Shown here: piece by piece, positions 10,138 through 19,838 of the stretch | How positions within the stretch are numbered: position 1 is the stretch's first letter | Layout: every line of letters starts with the position of its first letter | Source of the DNA: an uncultured Pelagibacteraceae bacterium | GTDB lineage: Bacteria; Pseudomonadota; Alphaproteobacteria; Pelagibacterales; Pelagibacteraceae | Direction of reading: 5' to 3' | Assembly (NCBI GenBank): GCA_902586125.1 | Contig: CACIGI010000007.1 | Location: 1-60,393, forward strand | Length of the DNA stretch: 60,393 bases | Notes under the pieces: model-generated | Told to the model about the DNA's origin: nothing | Seen by the model: only the letters and a program-made list of their open reading frames with translations | Database searches by the model: none | Made by a program: the position numbers and the translations under genes

Positions 10138-10989
10138 ATGAGTGATATAGAAAAAGTAAAAAAACTTAGAGAGGCAACAGGTGCAGGATTTAAAGATTGC
10201 AACTTAGCAATTAAAGAATCTGGGGGTGATTTAGATAAAGCTGTTGAAATTTTAAGGGTAAAAGGAATTTCAAAGGCTTCCAAAAAGATGTCAAGAGATG
10301 CAAAAGAAGGAGTTGTTGCGGTCAGTGGAGATCATAATAAGACATCAATTATTGAGGTAAATTGTGAAACAGATTTTGTTGCTAAAAATGATGATTTTAT
10401 AAATTTTGTGAAGGAATTGAGTGAACTAAACAACCAAAATAATTCAGATGTTGAAAAACTAAAAAAATCTAAAATGAAAAATGATATCACTGTTGAAGAA
10501 AATTTAGTTGCTTTAATTGCAAAGATTGGAGAAAAAATTACAATTGGTAAAACAAAAACAATTTCAAATTCTTCCTCAATAAATTATCAATATTTACACA
10601 CTGTGGTGAAAGATAATTTGGCTAAACTAGCTGTGATTGTCTCATTAGAAACTAAAGATAAATCTGACACAGTAAAAACATTTGGAAAACAATTATCTAT
10701 GCATATAGCAGCGTCAAATCCTTTGGCTTTAGAGTCTAATTTGATTGATAAAGCTATCATAGAGAAAGAACAGGAATTAGTTACCGAAGAACTAAAAAAT
10801 TTAGGCAAACCAGAGGAGATTGCAAAAAAAATTAGTTTAGGTAAGATGAATAAATTTAAAGAGGAAAATGCTCTTTTAACACAAGCTTGGGTTATGGAAC
10901 CAAAAAAGAAAGTTCAAGATGTTTTAAAAGAACTTGCTATTAATGATTTAAAAATCAAGGAGTTTAGCAGAATTAAAATAGGGGAATAA
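10138..10989 (+). CDS. tsf: Elongation factor Ts
   Basis: This is the guanine-nucleotide exchange factor for EF-Tu. The N-terminal UBA-like domain ([14 protein letters not shown]) and the signature [11 protein letters not shown] followed by [11 protein letters not shown] identify it, and the C-terminal part ends in the expected hydrophilic helices. The length of 283 residues is normal. It abuts rpsB on one side and frr on the other. In most proteobacteria pyrH (UMP kinase) separates tsf from frr; here there is no room for it. Confidence 0.97.
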   Translation: MSDIEKVKKLREATGAGFKDCNLAIKESGGDLDKAVEILRVKGISKASKKMSRDAKEGVVAVSGDHNKTSIIEVNCETDFVAKNDDFINFVKELSELNNQNNSDVEKLKKSKMKNDITVEENLVALIAKIGEKITIGKTKTISNSSSINYQYLHTVVKDNLAKLAVIVSLETKDKSDTVKTFGKQLSMHIAASNPLALESNLIDKAIIEKEQELVTEELKNLGKPEEIAKKISLGKMNKFKEENALLTQAWVMEPKKKVQDVLKELAINDLKIKEFSRIKIGE

Positions 10990-11541
10990 ATGTTTGATGA
11001 AAAATCACATAGCCTCAAAATGGATAAATCGATAGAAGCTTTTTCAAAAGAGTTGTCATCATTAAGAACCGGTCGAGCAAATGCTGCAATGTTAGATATT
11101 ATTAGAGTGGATGTTTATGGACAACAAATGCCAATTAATCAAATCGGCAGTATAACAACACCAGAACCGAGAATGATAAATGTTCAGGTTTGGGATCAAA
11201 ATAATGTTCCTTTAGTTGATGCAGCTATTAAAAAATCTGAATTAGGACTAAATCCACAAATTGATGGTCAATTAATTCGATTGCCAGTGCCTGAACTTAA
11301 TGAAGAGAGAAGAAGTGAATTAAAAAAATTGATTAAATCTATGGGTGAAAAATGCAAAATTTCAATTAGAAATATCAGAAGAGATGCAAATGAGGAACTT
11401 AAAAAACTTTTAAAATCTAAAGAAATTGGTGAAGATGAAGAAAAATCTTTTGAAAAAAACGTTCAAAACATCACTGATAAGCACATTCAAATTGTTGATG
11501 AAAAAGTCTCCTCAAAAGAAAAAGAAATAATGACCATATGA
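10990..11541 (+). CDS. frr: Ribosome recycling factor
   Basis: This protein splits post-termination ribosomes together with EF-G. It shows the standard RRF sequence: SLRTGRANAAMLD near residue 27, PINQIGSITTPEPRM, LNPQIDGQLIRLPVPELNEE and RNIRRDANEEL. The length of 183 residues is normal for the family. It starts directly after the tsf stop, and its own stop overlaps the uppS ATG by 4 bases (ATGA). Confidence 0.97.
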   Translation: MFDEKSHSLKMDKSIEAFSKELSSLRTGRANAAMLDIIRVDVYGQQMPINQIGSITTPEPRMINVQVWDQNNVPLVDAAIKKSELGLNPQIDGQLIRLPVPELNEERRSELKKLIKSMGEKCKISIRNIRRDANEELKKLLKSKEIGEDEEKSFEKNVQNITDKHIQIVDEKVSSKEKEIMTI

Positions 11542-12212
11542 ACCCATTAAATCATGTAGCCATTATCATGGATGGTAATGGAAGATGGGGTTTAAAATAT
11601 AGAAATTCTAGAAACATAGGACATAAACAAGGCTTAAAAACAGTTGAAAAAATAATTAAATCCTCACTAAAAAACAAAATTAAGTTTCTGACATTATATG
11701 CTTTTTCTACTGAAAATTGGAAAAGACCAAAAAAAGAAATTAACTATCTTTTTAAATTATTAGAAAATTTTTTAACAAAGAGACTTGATGACATTCATAA
11801 ACAAAATATAAGAATAAAAATTTTAGGTAATAAAAAGTTTTCAAAAAAATTGAATTTTCTCTTAAATTTTGCAGAAAAAAAAACAAAAAAAAACTCAAAA
11901 TTACAAATTAACTTAGCTTTAAATTATGGTTCAAAATTAGAGCTTATGAATGCTTTTAAAAAGATTAAAAGAAATAAAATAAAAATTAATGAAAAAAACT
12001 TAGAAAAAAACCTTCAAACTAATGGTATTCCAGACCCGGATATTTTAATTAGGACTGGTAACACGAAAAGGTTGAGTAATTTTTTATTATGGCAACTAGC
12101 TTATTCAGAAATTTTCTTTGAAAAGAAATTATGGCCAGCATTTACTGAAAAAGATTATATTAAAATTATTACAGAGTATAAAAATATTAAAAGAAATTTT
12201 GGAAGAGTATGA
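11538..12212 (+). CDS. uppS: Undecaprenyl diphosphate synthase (cis-prenyltransferase)
   Basis: This enzyme makes the C55 lipid carrier for peptidoglycan and other polysaccharides from farnesyl and isopentenyl diphosphate. The catalytic motif AIIMDGNGRWG (D12) is at the N-terminus, followed by LYAFSTENWKRP, LNYGSKLEL and the C-terminal DILIRTGNTKRLSNFLLWQ substrate motif. The 224-residue length is slightly short but complete. It overlaps frr and cdsA by 4 bases each and works in the same precursor pathway as dxr downstream. Confidence 0.95.
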   Translation: MNPLNHVAIIMDGNGRWGLKYRNSRNIGHKQGLKTVEKIIKSSLKNKIKFLTLYAFSTENWKRPKKEINYLFKLLENFLTKRLDDIHKQNIRIKILGNKKFSKKLNFLLNFAEKKTKKNSKLQINLALNYGSKLELMNAFKKIKRNKIKINEKNLEKNLQTNGIPDPDILIRTGNTKRLSNFLLWQLAYSEIFFEKKLWPAFTEKDYIKIITEYKNIKRNFGRV

Positions 12213-12880
12213 TCAAAAAAGAATTACAACAAAGAATCTTGAGCTCAATAATCTTGATACCAGTGTCATTTTTTTTTATTATCCAAGGATCTTTCTCTTT
12301 TATATTTTTTTTGAGTTTAATTTTTTTAGTAACAAGTTTGGAATGGTTTAAAATGACTAAAAGAAAAGATTTACTTAGAATTTTTGGATTATTTTTTTTG
12401 TTTTTTTCTTTTTTTTCAACAATTTATCTAAGAAATTATATTGGTTTTAATTTTTTCCTATTTTTGATCATAGTCTGTATATTTACTGATATAGGTGGTT
12501 ATATCTTCGGTAAGACATTTAAAGGACCTAGATTAACTAAAGTGAGTCCTAAAAAAACATATTCAGGGGTTATTGGAAGTTTTTTGTTTTCGTTAATTTT
12601 TGGTCTAATTTATATTAAATATTTAGGGCAAACAAACAAAATTCCAGAAATAGATCTTGTATTTATAATTCTACTAATTTTATTTATTTCATTAGTGAGC
12701 CAAATAGGAGATTTAATCATTTCGTATTTCAAAAGAAAAGCTAAATTAAAAAATGCAGGAAAAATTATACCAGGACATGGTGGTTTTTTAGATAGGATTG
12801 ATGGGATAATTTTTGTAATGCCTATAACATATCTTTTTGTATTACCTATCTTAATTAACAAATTAGATTTTATTAAATAA
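12209..12880 (+). CDS. cdsA: Phosphatidate cytidylyltransferase (CDP-DAG synthase)
   Basis: This membrane enzyme converts phosphatidate and CTP to CDP-diacylglycerol, the precursor of all phospholipids. About six to seven hydrophobic segments are visible. The C-terminal signature SQIGDLIISYFKRKAKLKN followed by IPGHGGFLDRIDG contains the conserved metal-binding Asp residues. At 223 residues it is shorter than the E. coli enzyme (about 285), mostly through a reduced N-terminal membrane part. The stop and the dxr start share one base. Confidence 0.93.
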   Translation: MIKKELQQRILSSIILIPVSFFFIIQGSFSFIFFLSLIFLVTSLEWFKMTKRKDLLRIFGLFFLFFSFFSTIYLRNYIGFNFFLFLIIVCIFTDIGGYIFGKTFKGPRLTKVSPKKTYSGVIGSFLFSLIFGLIYIKYLGQTNKIPEIDLVFIILLILFISLVSQIGDLIISYFKRKAKLKNAGKIIPGHGGFLDRIDGIIFVMPITYLFVLPILINKLDFIK

Positions 12881-14043
12881 TGAAAAAAAGAATTGCCATT
12901 CTTGGTTCTACTGGTTCAATCGGAAAATGTTTAATTGATATAATTAAAAAAGATAAAAAAAATTTTGAAATAATCCTTCTATCAGCCGATGAAAATTATA
13001 GAGAACTTTTAAAACAAGCTAAACTTTTTAAAGTTAAAAACTTAGTAGTGAACAATATAAAAAGTTTTAACAAAATTAAAAAAGATAAGTATGCAAAAAA
13101 AATCAAAATCTTTAATAATTTTAATAATTTTGAGAATATTTTCAGGAAAAAGATTGATTATACAATGAACTCTATCTCAGGAATTCAAGGATTAAAACCT
13201 ACGATTGAAATTATCAAATACACAAAAAAAATTGCAATTGCTAATAAAGAAGCAATTATATGTGGATGGGATTTAATTAAAAAAAATTTAGATAAATATA
13301 AAACAGAATTTATACCAGTAGACTCAGAACATTTTTCAATCTGGTACTCTCTTAAAGGCATTCATAAAAGCATGATAGAAAAAATATATTTAACAGCTTC
13401 AGGAGGTCCATTTCTAGACAAGTCATTTAGAAAATTAAATAAGGTAAATATTAAACAAGTTACAAATCATCCTAATTGGAAAATGGGAAAAAAAATATCA
13501 ACTGATTCAGCAACTATGATTAACAAAGTTTTTGAGGTTATAGAGGCAAAAAAGATTTTTAATATTTCATATAATAAATTATCAATCATAATTCACCCAA
13601 AATCATATGTGCACGCGATAGTTAAATTTAATAATGGGTTGACTAAGATTATTGTTCACGATACCAGCATGAAAATTCCAATATTTAATTCTTTGTATTC
13701 ATCAAAAAAAATTATTAATTCTAAAAAATTAGATCTTAAGAAACTTAATAATTTGGATTTTAGATACGCAAACCTAAAAAAATTTCCAATTATTCGAATA
13801 CTGAAAATGTTACCTAACAATACCTCATTCTTCGAAACCATTTTGGTCTCCATGAATGACAAATTGGTCGATTTATTTTTGAATAATAAGATAAAATTTA
13901 CTGATATTTCAAAAAAAATGAATAAAATGCTGAATTTATACAGTTTACAGAAATATAAAAAAATTAAACCAAAAAATATTGAAGAAATTATAAAAATGAA
14001 TACTAAAATCAGAAGTGATATTGAATATTTAATTAAAAAATGA
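12880..14043 (+). CDS. dxr: 1-deoxy-D-xylulose-5-phosphate reductoisomerase
   Basis: This enzyme makes methylerythritol 4-phosphate, the committed intermediate of the MEP isoprenoid pathway, with NADPH. The nucleotide-binding loop GSTGSIG is at residues 9-15. NKEAIICGW and the metal-binding VDSEHFSIWYSL segment follow, and the LTASGGPF and HPNWKMGKKISTDSATM motifs complete the active site. The length of 387 residues is normal. It overlaps bamA by 4 bases (ATGA); the rseP gene that usually lies between them is absent here. IspDF at 35801-36907 supplies later steps of the same pathway. Confidence 0.96.
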   Translation: MKKRIAILGSTGSIGKCLIDIIKKDKKNFEIILLSADENYRELLKQAKLFKVKNLVVNNIKSFNKIKKDKYAKKIKIFNNFNNFENIFRKKIDYTMNSISGIQGLKPTIEIIKYTKKIAIANKEAIICGWDLIKKNLDKYKTEFIPVDSEHFSIWYSLKGIHKSMIEKIYLTASGGPFLDKSFRKLNKVNIKQVTNHPNWKMGKKISTDSATMINKVFEVIEAKKIFNISYNKLSIIIHPKSYVHAIVKFNNGLTKIIVHDTSMKIPIFNSLYSSKKIINSKKLDLKKLNNLDFRYANLKKFPIIRILKMLPNNTSFFETILVSMNDKLVDLFLNNKIKFTDISKKMNKMLNLYSLQKYKKIKPKNIEEIIKMNTKIRSDIEYLIKK

Positions 14044-16285
14044 GATTGTTTGTATCAAATCATAAAATAAATTTATTAGTAATTTTCTTTTATTTAACCT
14101 TCACCTCATTACCAAGAGCTGAAATTGTAACGGAAATAGATATAGTAGGAAATAAAAGAATTTCATCTGAAACAATAAAAATGTTTGCAAATGTTTCACT
14201 TAATGATGATTTATCTGAAAATGATTTAAACATTATACTAAAAAAATTATACGATACTAATTTTTTTGACTTAGTTTCGGTTAAAATTACAAATAAGAAA
14301 CTTTCCATTATAGTAAAAGAAAATCCCGTTATACAAAATATTGATTTTAGAGGAATTAAAGCCCAGAAAATTTTAGAGGGTTTAAAAAAAAATACCACAT
14401 TAAAGTCAAGATCATCTTTTAATGAGATTTTATTAGAAAAAGATAAAAATGAAATTAAGATTTTTTTAAAAGATTTAGGTTATTATTTTTCTAAAATTGA
14501 AAAGAAGATTTAGAAGATAATAAAGTTAATATTGTATATAATATTTCCTTAGGAAAAAAAGCAAAAATAAAAAAGATTTCTTTTATTGGTGAAAAGATTT
14601 TTAAAGACAAAAAATTAAAAGCAGTAATTTTAAGCGAAGAGTACAAGCCGTGGAAGTTTATTACAGGTAAAAAATACTTAAATGAGTCAATGATTAGTTA
14701 TGACGAAAGATTACTCAAAAATTTTTATTTAAATAAAGGTTATTACAATGTTATAGTGAATTCGTCATTTGCTAAAATGAATGATGATCAATCATTTGAA
14801 TTAATATTCAATATTGATGCAAATTCTAAATTATTTTTTGGTGAACTAAAAATTGACTTACCAAATGATTTTTCTAAGTCTAATTATGAGAGTGTTGTAA
14901 AATTTTTTAGAAAATTAGAAAATGAACCATACTCCATAAATAGAATTAATGATATTGTAGAAAAAATTGAGACAATTACTGTTAATGAGCAATATGAGTC
15001 TATAAAAGCCACGTTACAAGAAAAAATAGTTTCTAATAAGATAAATATAAATTTTAAGGTCGAAGAGACTGAAAAATTTTTTATTGAAAAAATAAATATT
15101 TTTGGAAATAATGTTACTAGAGAGTCAGTTATCAGAAATCAAATTGAAATTGATGAGGGCGATCCTTTTAATCAAATTCTTTATGCAAAGTCTTTAAATA
15201 ACATTAAAGCATTGAATTTTTTTAAGGAAGTAAATGGTGAAATTTTAGATGGTGATGAATTTAATACTAAAATAATAAATATAAAATTGAATGAAAAACC
15301 TACTGGGGAAATTTTTGCTGGAGTTGGAACAGGCACTGATGGTTCAAATTTCTCTTTTGGTGTAAAAGAAAATAATTATTTGGGAAGAGGTGTTAAAGTT
15401 GATACTAATTTAAATGTAACTGAAGAGAGAGTTAAAGGCAGATTTCTAGTTTCAAATCCAAATTATAAAAATTCTGATAAAAATCTTGATTTATCACTTG
15501 AGGCTACATCAATTGATAAGTTAGGCACATCCGGTTATAAATCAAATATTACAGGATTTGGAGTAGGAACAAATTTTGAATATTTAGATGATTTAAGGTT
15601 TGGTTTAGCATCAAGAAATACAATTGAAAACATATCAGTAAATTCCAATGCCTCAGATAAACAAAAAAAACAAGACGGAAATTACTTTGATAGTTTAATT
15701 AATTTTGATTTTTTTTACGACAAAAGAAATCAAAGGTATCAAACAACTAGCGGGTTTTTTAGCAAATATAGTGTAGATGTGCCAATCATAAGTGATACTA
15801 ACACATTAACAAATACTTATAATTATAAACTTTTTAAAGAATTATATGAGAATAATGTTTCAACATTTTCATTTTTATTTAAAGGTGCTAGTTCTCTGAC
15901 TGGTGACGATATTAAACTTTCTGAGAGGTTGTATGTTCCTGGAAGAAAATTGAGAGGATTTGAAACAGGTAAGATTGGGCCCAAGGATGGGAATGATTAT
16001 ATTGGTGGAAACTATTTATCAATTATTAACGCAACTACAACATTACCAAAGATATTAGAAAATGTTCAAGGTGTTGATATAGTTATGTTTGCAGATGCTG
16101 CAAATATCTGGGGTGTTGATTATGATAGTTCTTTGGACGAAGGTGGCATAAGAAGTTCAATTGGTCTTGGTCTAGATTGGTTGACACCAATAGGTCCTTT
16201 AACTTTTTCATTTGCTCAACCAATTACAAAAGAATCTTCAGATATTGAGGAAACTTTTAGATTTAATATAGGCACGAGTTTTTAA
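14040..16285 (+). CDS. bamA: Outer membrane assembly factor BamA, frame interrupted by an apparent 1-base deletion
   Basis: This is the outer-membrane barrel that folds and inserts other barrel proteins. There is a signal peptide (about residues 1-26), POTRA repeats and a C-terminal beta barrel ending in phenylalanine. The first frame stops at 14513 after GYYFSKIEKKI. From 14501 the next frame continues the same protein without a stop (EDLEDNKVNIVYN, then KISFIGEKIFKDKKL, a POTRA motif) into the open frame ending at 16285. Adding a single A in the GAAAAG run near 14499-14504 restores one 748-residue protein, a normal BamA length. Because BamA is essential, a sequence or assembly error is more likely than gene loss. 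The ATG at 14690 is not a real start. Confidence 0.88.
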
Positions 16286-16797
16286 TGAATACAATTAAAA
16301 AGATTTTCACTATCTTGATAGTATCGTTTGCTTTTATTAATCCTTCATATTCTCAAGATAAAATATTTTATTTAGATTTAGATAAAGTTGTGACTAATAC
16401 AAAAGCTGGAAAATCAATTATTGAAGAACTAGAAAAGTCGAAAAAAGCTGCTTTAAAGAAATTCGAACAAAAAGAAAAAGACTTAAAAAAAATTGAAGAT
16501 GAAATTAATAAACAAAAAAATATTATTTCTGAAGAAGAACTAAAGAAAAGATTGGTTGAATTTAGAAAAGAAGTTGCAAATTTTCGTCAGAATAGACAGA
16601 AGTTAATAAATGATTTTAATCAAAAAAGGAAGGCCGAGTTTGGTAAATTTTTTAAAAAGATAACACCAATTCTTGAGAGCTACTTAACTGATAAAAACAT
16701 TGATATACTTCTTGATAAAAAGAATATTTTTTTGGCGAGTAAAAAGAGGAATATTACTCAAGAAATTATTAAAATTATAGATAGTAAAATTAAATGA
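16285..16797 (+). CDS. OmpH/Skp family periplasmic chaperone
   Basis: This is a 170-residue exported protein with a signal peptide (residues 1 to about 23, ending near SYSQD). The IFYLDLDKVVTNT segment that follows is typical of Skp/OmpH. The middle (about residues 45-120) is a lysine/glutamate-rich coiled coil that forms the tentacles of the trimeric chaperone. It carries unfolded outer-membrane proteins to BamA, encoded directly upstream with one shared base at the junction. The start overlaps the bamA stop; its own stop overlaps the fabZ start (ATGA). Confidence 0.88.
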   Translation: MNTIKKIFTILIVSFAFINPSYSQDKIFYLDLDKVVTNTKAGKSIIEELEKSKKAALKKFEQKEKDLKKIEDEINKQKNIISEEELKKRLVEFRKEVANFRQNRQKLINDFNQKRKAEFGKFFKKITPILESYLTDKNIDILLDKKNIFLASKKRNITQEIIKIIDSKIK

Positions 16798-17243
16798 GCT
16801 TATCTTTAAATAAAAAACAAATTATTGATTTACTACCCCATCGTGAACCAATGTTGTTGATTGATGAGCTCTATGATATCAAAAAATTACTCTCAGCCAC
16901 TGCTGTTGTTAACGTAAAAAAAGATAGCTTTTTTGTTGATGGTCATTTTCCTGGACAACCAGTAATGCCAGGAGTTTTGATAGTAGAGTCGTTTGGACAA
17001 GCAGCTGCAGCTTTGACAGCTCACGGTTTAGACAAATCAACTTACGAGGATAAGTTAGTTTTTTTAATGAGTGTAGAAAAAGCTAGATTTAGAAATCCAG
17101 TTGTACCTGACTGTAAATTAATATTAAAAATTGAGGCTATCAGATCACATGGACGTGTTTGGAAATATAAAGGTGACGCATTTGTAGATAATAAAAAAAT
17201 GGCAGATGCAATATGGTCAGCAACAATTGTTGATAAGAAATAA
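16794..17243 (+). CDS. fabZ: 3-hydroxyacyl-ACP dehydratase FabZ
   Basis: This hot-dog-fold enzyme dehydrates beta-hydroxyacyl-ACP in fatty acid synthesis. The LLPHREPMLLIDEL start and the catalytic segment GHFPGQPVMPGVLIVES carry the active-site His (H51) and Glu (E65). The length of 149 residues is normal. It competes with LpxA/LpxD for hydroxyacyl-ACP, which explains its linkage to the lipid A genes. Here fabZ precedes lpxD, whereas the order in E. coli and most proteobacteria is lpxD-fabZ-lpxA. Confidence 0.95.
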   Translation: MSLSLNKKQIIDLLPHREPMLLIDELYDIKKLLSATAVVNVKKDSFFVDGHFPGQPVMPGVLIVESFGQAAAALTAHGLDKSTYEDKLVFLMSVEKARFRNPVVPDCKLILKIEAIRSHGRVWKYKGDAFVDNKKMADAIWSATIVDKK

Positions 17244-17294
17244 TTAGCAATAATTCTTGATAACATAATTATAAATGCTTTGATAAAAGCAGTT

Positions 17295-18272
17295 ATGTCT
17301 AATCCATTTTTTATTAATTGTGGACCGTTTAATATTTCAGAAATTTTTGATACTTTAAAAATAAAAACAAAATTAAATAAAAATCAAATTGTTAAAGATA
17401 TCAAAGACCTATTTAGTGCTGAGAAAGATTGCATAACATTTTTCCACAAAAAAAAATATAATGAGATAGCAAAAAAAACTAAAGCTTCATATTGTATCAC
17501 TACACAAAATTTAAAAGACTATCTTCCAAAAAATTGCACTCCTATTGTGGTTGAAAATGTATTAATTTCAACTTCACTTGTTACTCAAAAGTTTTATCCA
17601 AATTCAATTGAGGATGAGTATGATGCCTCAGCTGTTGATATAAAAGATACCACTCTAAAAGATATAGTAATTGCTGGAAAAAATGTATTAGTTGGAGACA
17701 ACGTCACAATTGGAAAAAATTGTTTTATTGGACATAACTCAATTATAGAACGTAATGTTCAAATTGGTGATAATTGTAAAATTGGATCTAACACAATTTT
17801 AAGAAATTCTGTGATAAAAGATAATGTAACTGTTTTAGATAATTGTGTAATTGGAAAAAAAGGATTTGGTTTTTTTCCATCAAAGAATAAAAATATGAGA
17901 TATGCTCATATAGGTATCGTTATAATTAATGAAAATTCAGAAATTGGATGTGGATCTACAATAGATCGTGGTTCTTTATCTAATACAGAAATTGGTAAAA
18001 ATACTTTTTTAGATAATCAAATTCATATAGCACATAATGTTAAAATTGGTGAAAATACAATTATAGCTGGACAAGTTGGAATTGCAGGGAGTTCAATTAT
18101 TGGTAATAATGTAAAAATTGGTGGTCAAGCAGGAATATCTGGACATCTCAGGGTAGGAAATAATGTTGAAATTGGTGGTGGCAGTGGTGTTATAAAAGAT
18201 ATACCCGATAATACAAAAGTTATGGGTTATCCAGCAAAAAGTATTAGAGAATTTTTAAAGAATAATAGATGA
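17295..18272 (+). CDS. lpxD: UDP-3-O-acylglucosamine N-acyltransferase LpxD
   Basis: This enzyme adds the second hydroxyacyl chain in lipid A synthesis. The N-terminal uridine-binding domain is followed by left-handed beta-helix hexapeptide repeats (from about residue 105, many IG-containing hexads), with the catalytic His in IHIAHNVKIG. The ATG at 17295 (MSNPFFINCGPF) is preferred over a TTG at 17280 that would add five residues. The 51-base gap after fabZ is the only real break in the lpx run. The stop overlaps the lpxA ATG by 4 bases. Confidence 0.94.
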   Translation: MSNPFFINCGPFNISEIFDTLKIKTKLNKNQIVKDIKDLFSAEKDCITFFHKKKYNEIAKKTKASYCITTQNLKDYLPKNCTPIVVENVLISTSLVTQKFYPNSIEDEYDASAVDIKDTTLKDIVIAGKNVLVGDNVTIGKNCFIGHNSIIERNVQIGDNCKIGSNTILRNSVIKDNVTVLDNCVIGKKGFGFFPSKNKNMRYAHIGIVIINENSEIGCGSTIDRGSLSNTEIGKNTFLDNQIHIAHNVKIGENTIIAGQVGIAGSSIIGNNVKIGGQAGISGHLRVGNNVEIGGGSGVIKDIPDNTKVMGYPAKSIREFLKNNR

Positions 18273-19051
18273 TACATAAAACTGCTATCGTTGATCCAAA
18301 ATCTAAAATATCATCTAATGTAGAGGTGGGTCCCTACACAGTAATTGGTCCAAATGTTGAGGTTGGAGAAAATACTATTATCCAGTCTCATGTTAGTATT
18401 TTGGGAAACACTAAGATTGGGAGGAAAAATAAGATTTATCCATTTGCCTCTATTGGAAACGATCCTCAAGATCTTAAATTTAATGGTGAAAATACTAAAT
18501 TAGAAATTGGAGATAACAATAAAATAAGAGAATATGTAACAATAAATCCAGGTACTAAAGGTGGGGGTGGTATTACTAAAATTGGTAATGGATGTTTATT
18601 CATGGTTTCTTCACATATAGCACATGATTGCTTAGTCGAGGACAATGTAATACTTGCAAATAATGTTCCTCTTGGCGGGCACGCACATATTGAGCAAAAT
18701 GTGATAATCGGAGGTAATTCAGCTGTACAACAGTTTACTAGAGTAGGTAAGTTTGCAATGATAGGTGGAATGTGTGGAGTTGTAAGAGACATCATCCCAT
18801 ATGCGATGGTACATGGAAATAGAAGTGTTCTTCAAGGTTTAAATTTAATTGGTTTAAGAAGAAAAAATATACCAAATAAAGAAATCTTAGTTTTAAGTGA
18901 AGCATATAAAGAAATCTTTAAAAATGAAAATTTGACGGAAAATTTGAAAAATTTAAATCCTGAGATTAAAAAAAATGGTCTTGTAAAAGATGTCGTTGAA
19001 TTTTTAGAAAAAGATAAAAAAAGACCAATATGCACACCTTTTTCAAAATAA
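18269..19051 (+). CDS. lpxA: UDP-N-acetylglucosamine O-acyltransferase LpxA
   Basis: This enzyme catalyses the first step of lipid A synthesis, acylating UDP-GlcNAc from hydroxyacyl-ACP. The sequence is a left-handed beta helix (IHKTAIVDPKSKI start, typical of LpxA) with the active-site segment SHIAHDC; the catalytic His is about residue 119. GGHAHIEQNVIIGG and GLNLIGLRRKN follow, then a helical C-terminal domain. The length of 260 residues is normal. It overlaps lpxD by 4 bases and is followed after one base by lpxI. Confidence 0.96.
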   Translation: MIHKTAIVDPKSKISSNVEVGPYTVIGPNVEVGENTIIQSHVSILGNTKIGRKNKIYPFASIGNDPQDLKFNGENTKLEIGDNNKIREYVTINPGTKGGGGITKIGNGCLFMVSSHIAHDCLVEDNVILANNVPLGGHAHIEQNVIIGGNSAVQQFTRVGKFAMIGGMCGVVRDIIPYAMVHGNRSVLQGLNLIGLRRKNIPNKEILVLSEAYKEIFKNENLTENLKNLNPEIKKNGLVKDVVEFLEKDKKRPICTPFSK

Positions 19052-19052
19052 A

Positions 19053-19838
19053 ATGATAGGTTTATTTTTAGGAGACACAGATTTTTCGAAAATAGTTCTT
19101 AAAAAAATAAAAAAACTAAAAAAAAAATACTTTATAATTGATTTTTCTAATAAGAATGATTTTGCTAAAGAAAAAAATTCTTACAGAATTAGTATTGGAA
19201 AATTTGGAAAAATAATAGACCTAATTAAACAGCAAAAATCGAACAAAGTTCTTTTTGCTGGGAAAATTGCTAAACCAAAATTTTCTACATTGAGATTAGA
19301 TTTGAAAGGCATTTACTACATGCCGAGTATTATAAAAGCTGCTAAATTAGGAGATGCAGCTATAATTAAGGTTATAATTGAAATCCTTAAAAATGAAAAA
19401 ATTGATGTTATAAGCTCAATTCATTTCAATCCTGAGTTAACCGGTAAAAAAGGTTTACATACAAAGAAAAAACCTTCTCGATCAGACATTAAATCAATCA
19501 ATAGAGGTATAAAATATTTAGCTAAAACTAATAGTTATGATCATATTCAAGCACTAGTAGTAAGAGATAATAAGATAATAGTAAAAGAAGACATTAAAGG
19601 TACCAAAAAAATGATGTCTAAATTAAAGAATAATTCTGGTGGTATTTTAATAAAATTTCCAAAAAAAAAACAAGATTTGAGAATGGATTTACCAACAATA
19701 GGAATACAAACCATAAAAGATTGTAAAAAATATGGATTAAAAGGAATAGTTCTTAAATCAAAAGAAAATATCTTTTTAGATAAATCTAAAAGTATTGAAT
19801 TTGCAAATAAAAATAAGATTTTTATTTTAATAAGATGA
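19053..19838 (+). CDS. lpxI: UDP-2,3-diacylglucosamine pyrophosphatase LpxI
   Basis: This enzyme hydrolyses UDP-2,3-diacylglucosamine to lipid X, the step done by LpxH in E. coli. The sequence matches the LpxI (DUF1009) family: an N-terminal domain with FAGKIAKPKF, a central GLHTKKKPSRSD segment, and a C-terminal domain with RMDLPTIGIQTI and GIVLKSKENIF. The length of 261 residues is normal. Its position between lpxA and lpxB is the alphaproteobacterial arrangement. Its presence makes an LpxH role unnecessary for the metallophosphoesterase at 54959-55771. Confidence 0.92.
   Translation: MIGLFLGDTDFSKIVLKKIKKLKKKYFIIDFSNKNDFAKEKNSYRISIGKFGKIIDLIKQQKSNKVLFAGKIAKPKFSTLRLDLKGIYYMPSIIKAAKLGDAAIIKVIIEILKNEKIDVISSIHFNPELTGKKGLHTKKKPSRSDIKSINRGIKYLAKTNSYDHIQALVVRDNKIIVKEDIKGTKKMMSKLKNNSGGILIKFPKKKQDLRMDLPTIGIQTIKDCKKYGLKGIVLKSKENIFLDKSKSIEFANKNKIFILIR

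Noticed and set aside
12118-12351. A 77-codon frame overlapping uppS and cdsA
   Set aside because: It is an out-of-frame shadow of two well-supported genes.
14690-16285. A separate outer-membrane protein gene starting at the ATG at 14690
   Set aside because: The reading frame extends upstream to 14501 with POTRA sequence that continues the product of 14040-14513; it is the rest of bamA.
17280-17294. TTG start for lpxD at 17280
   Set aside because: The ATG at 17295 is a better start codon and gives the expected N-terminus; the extra five residues show no conservation signal. It cannot be excluded.
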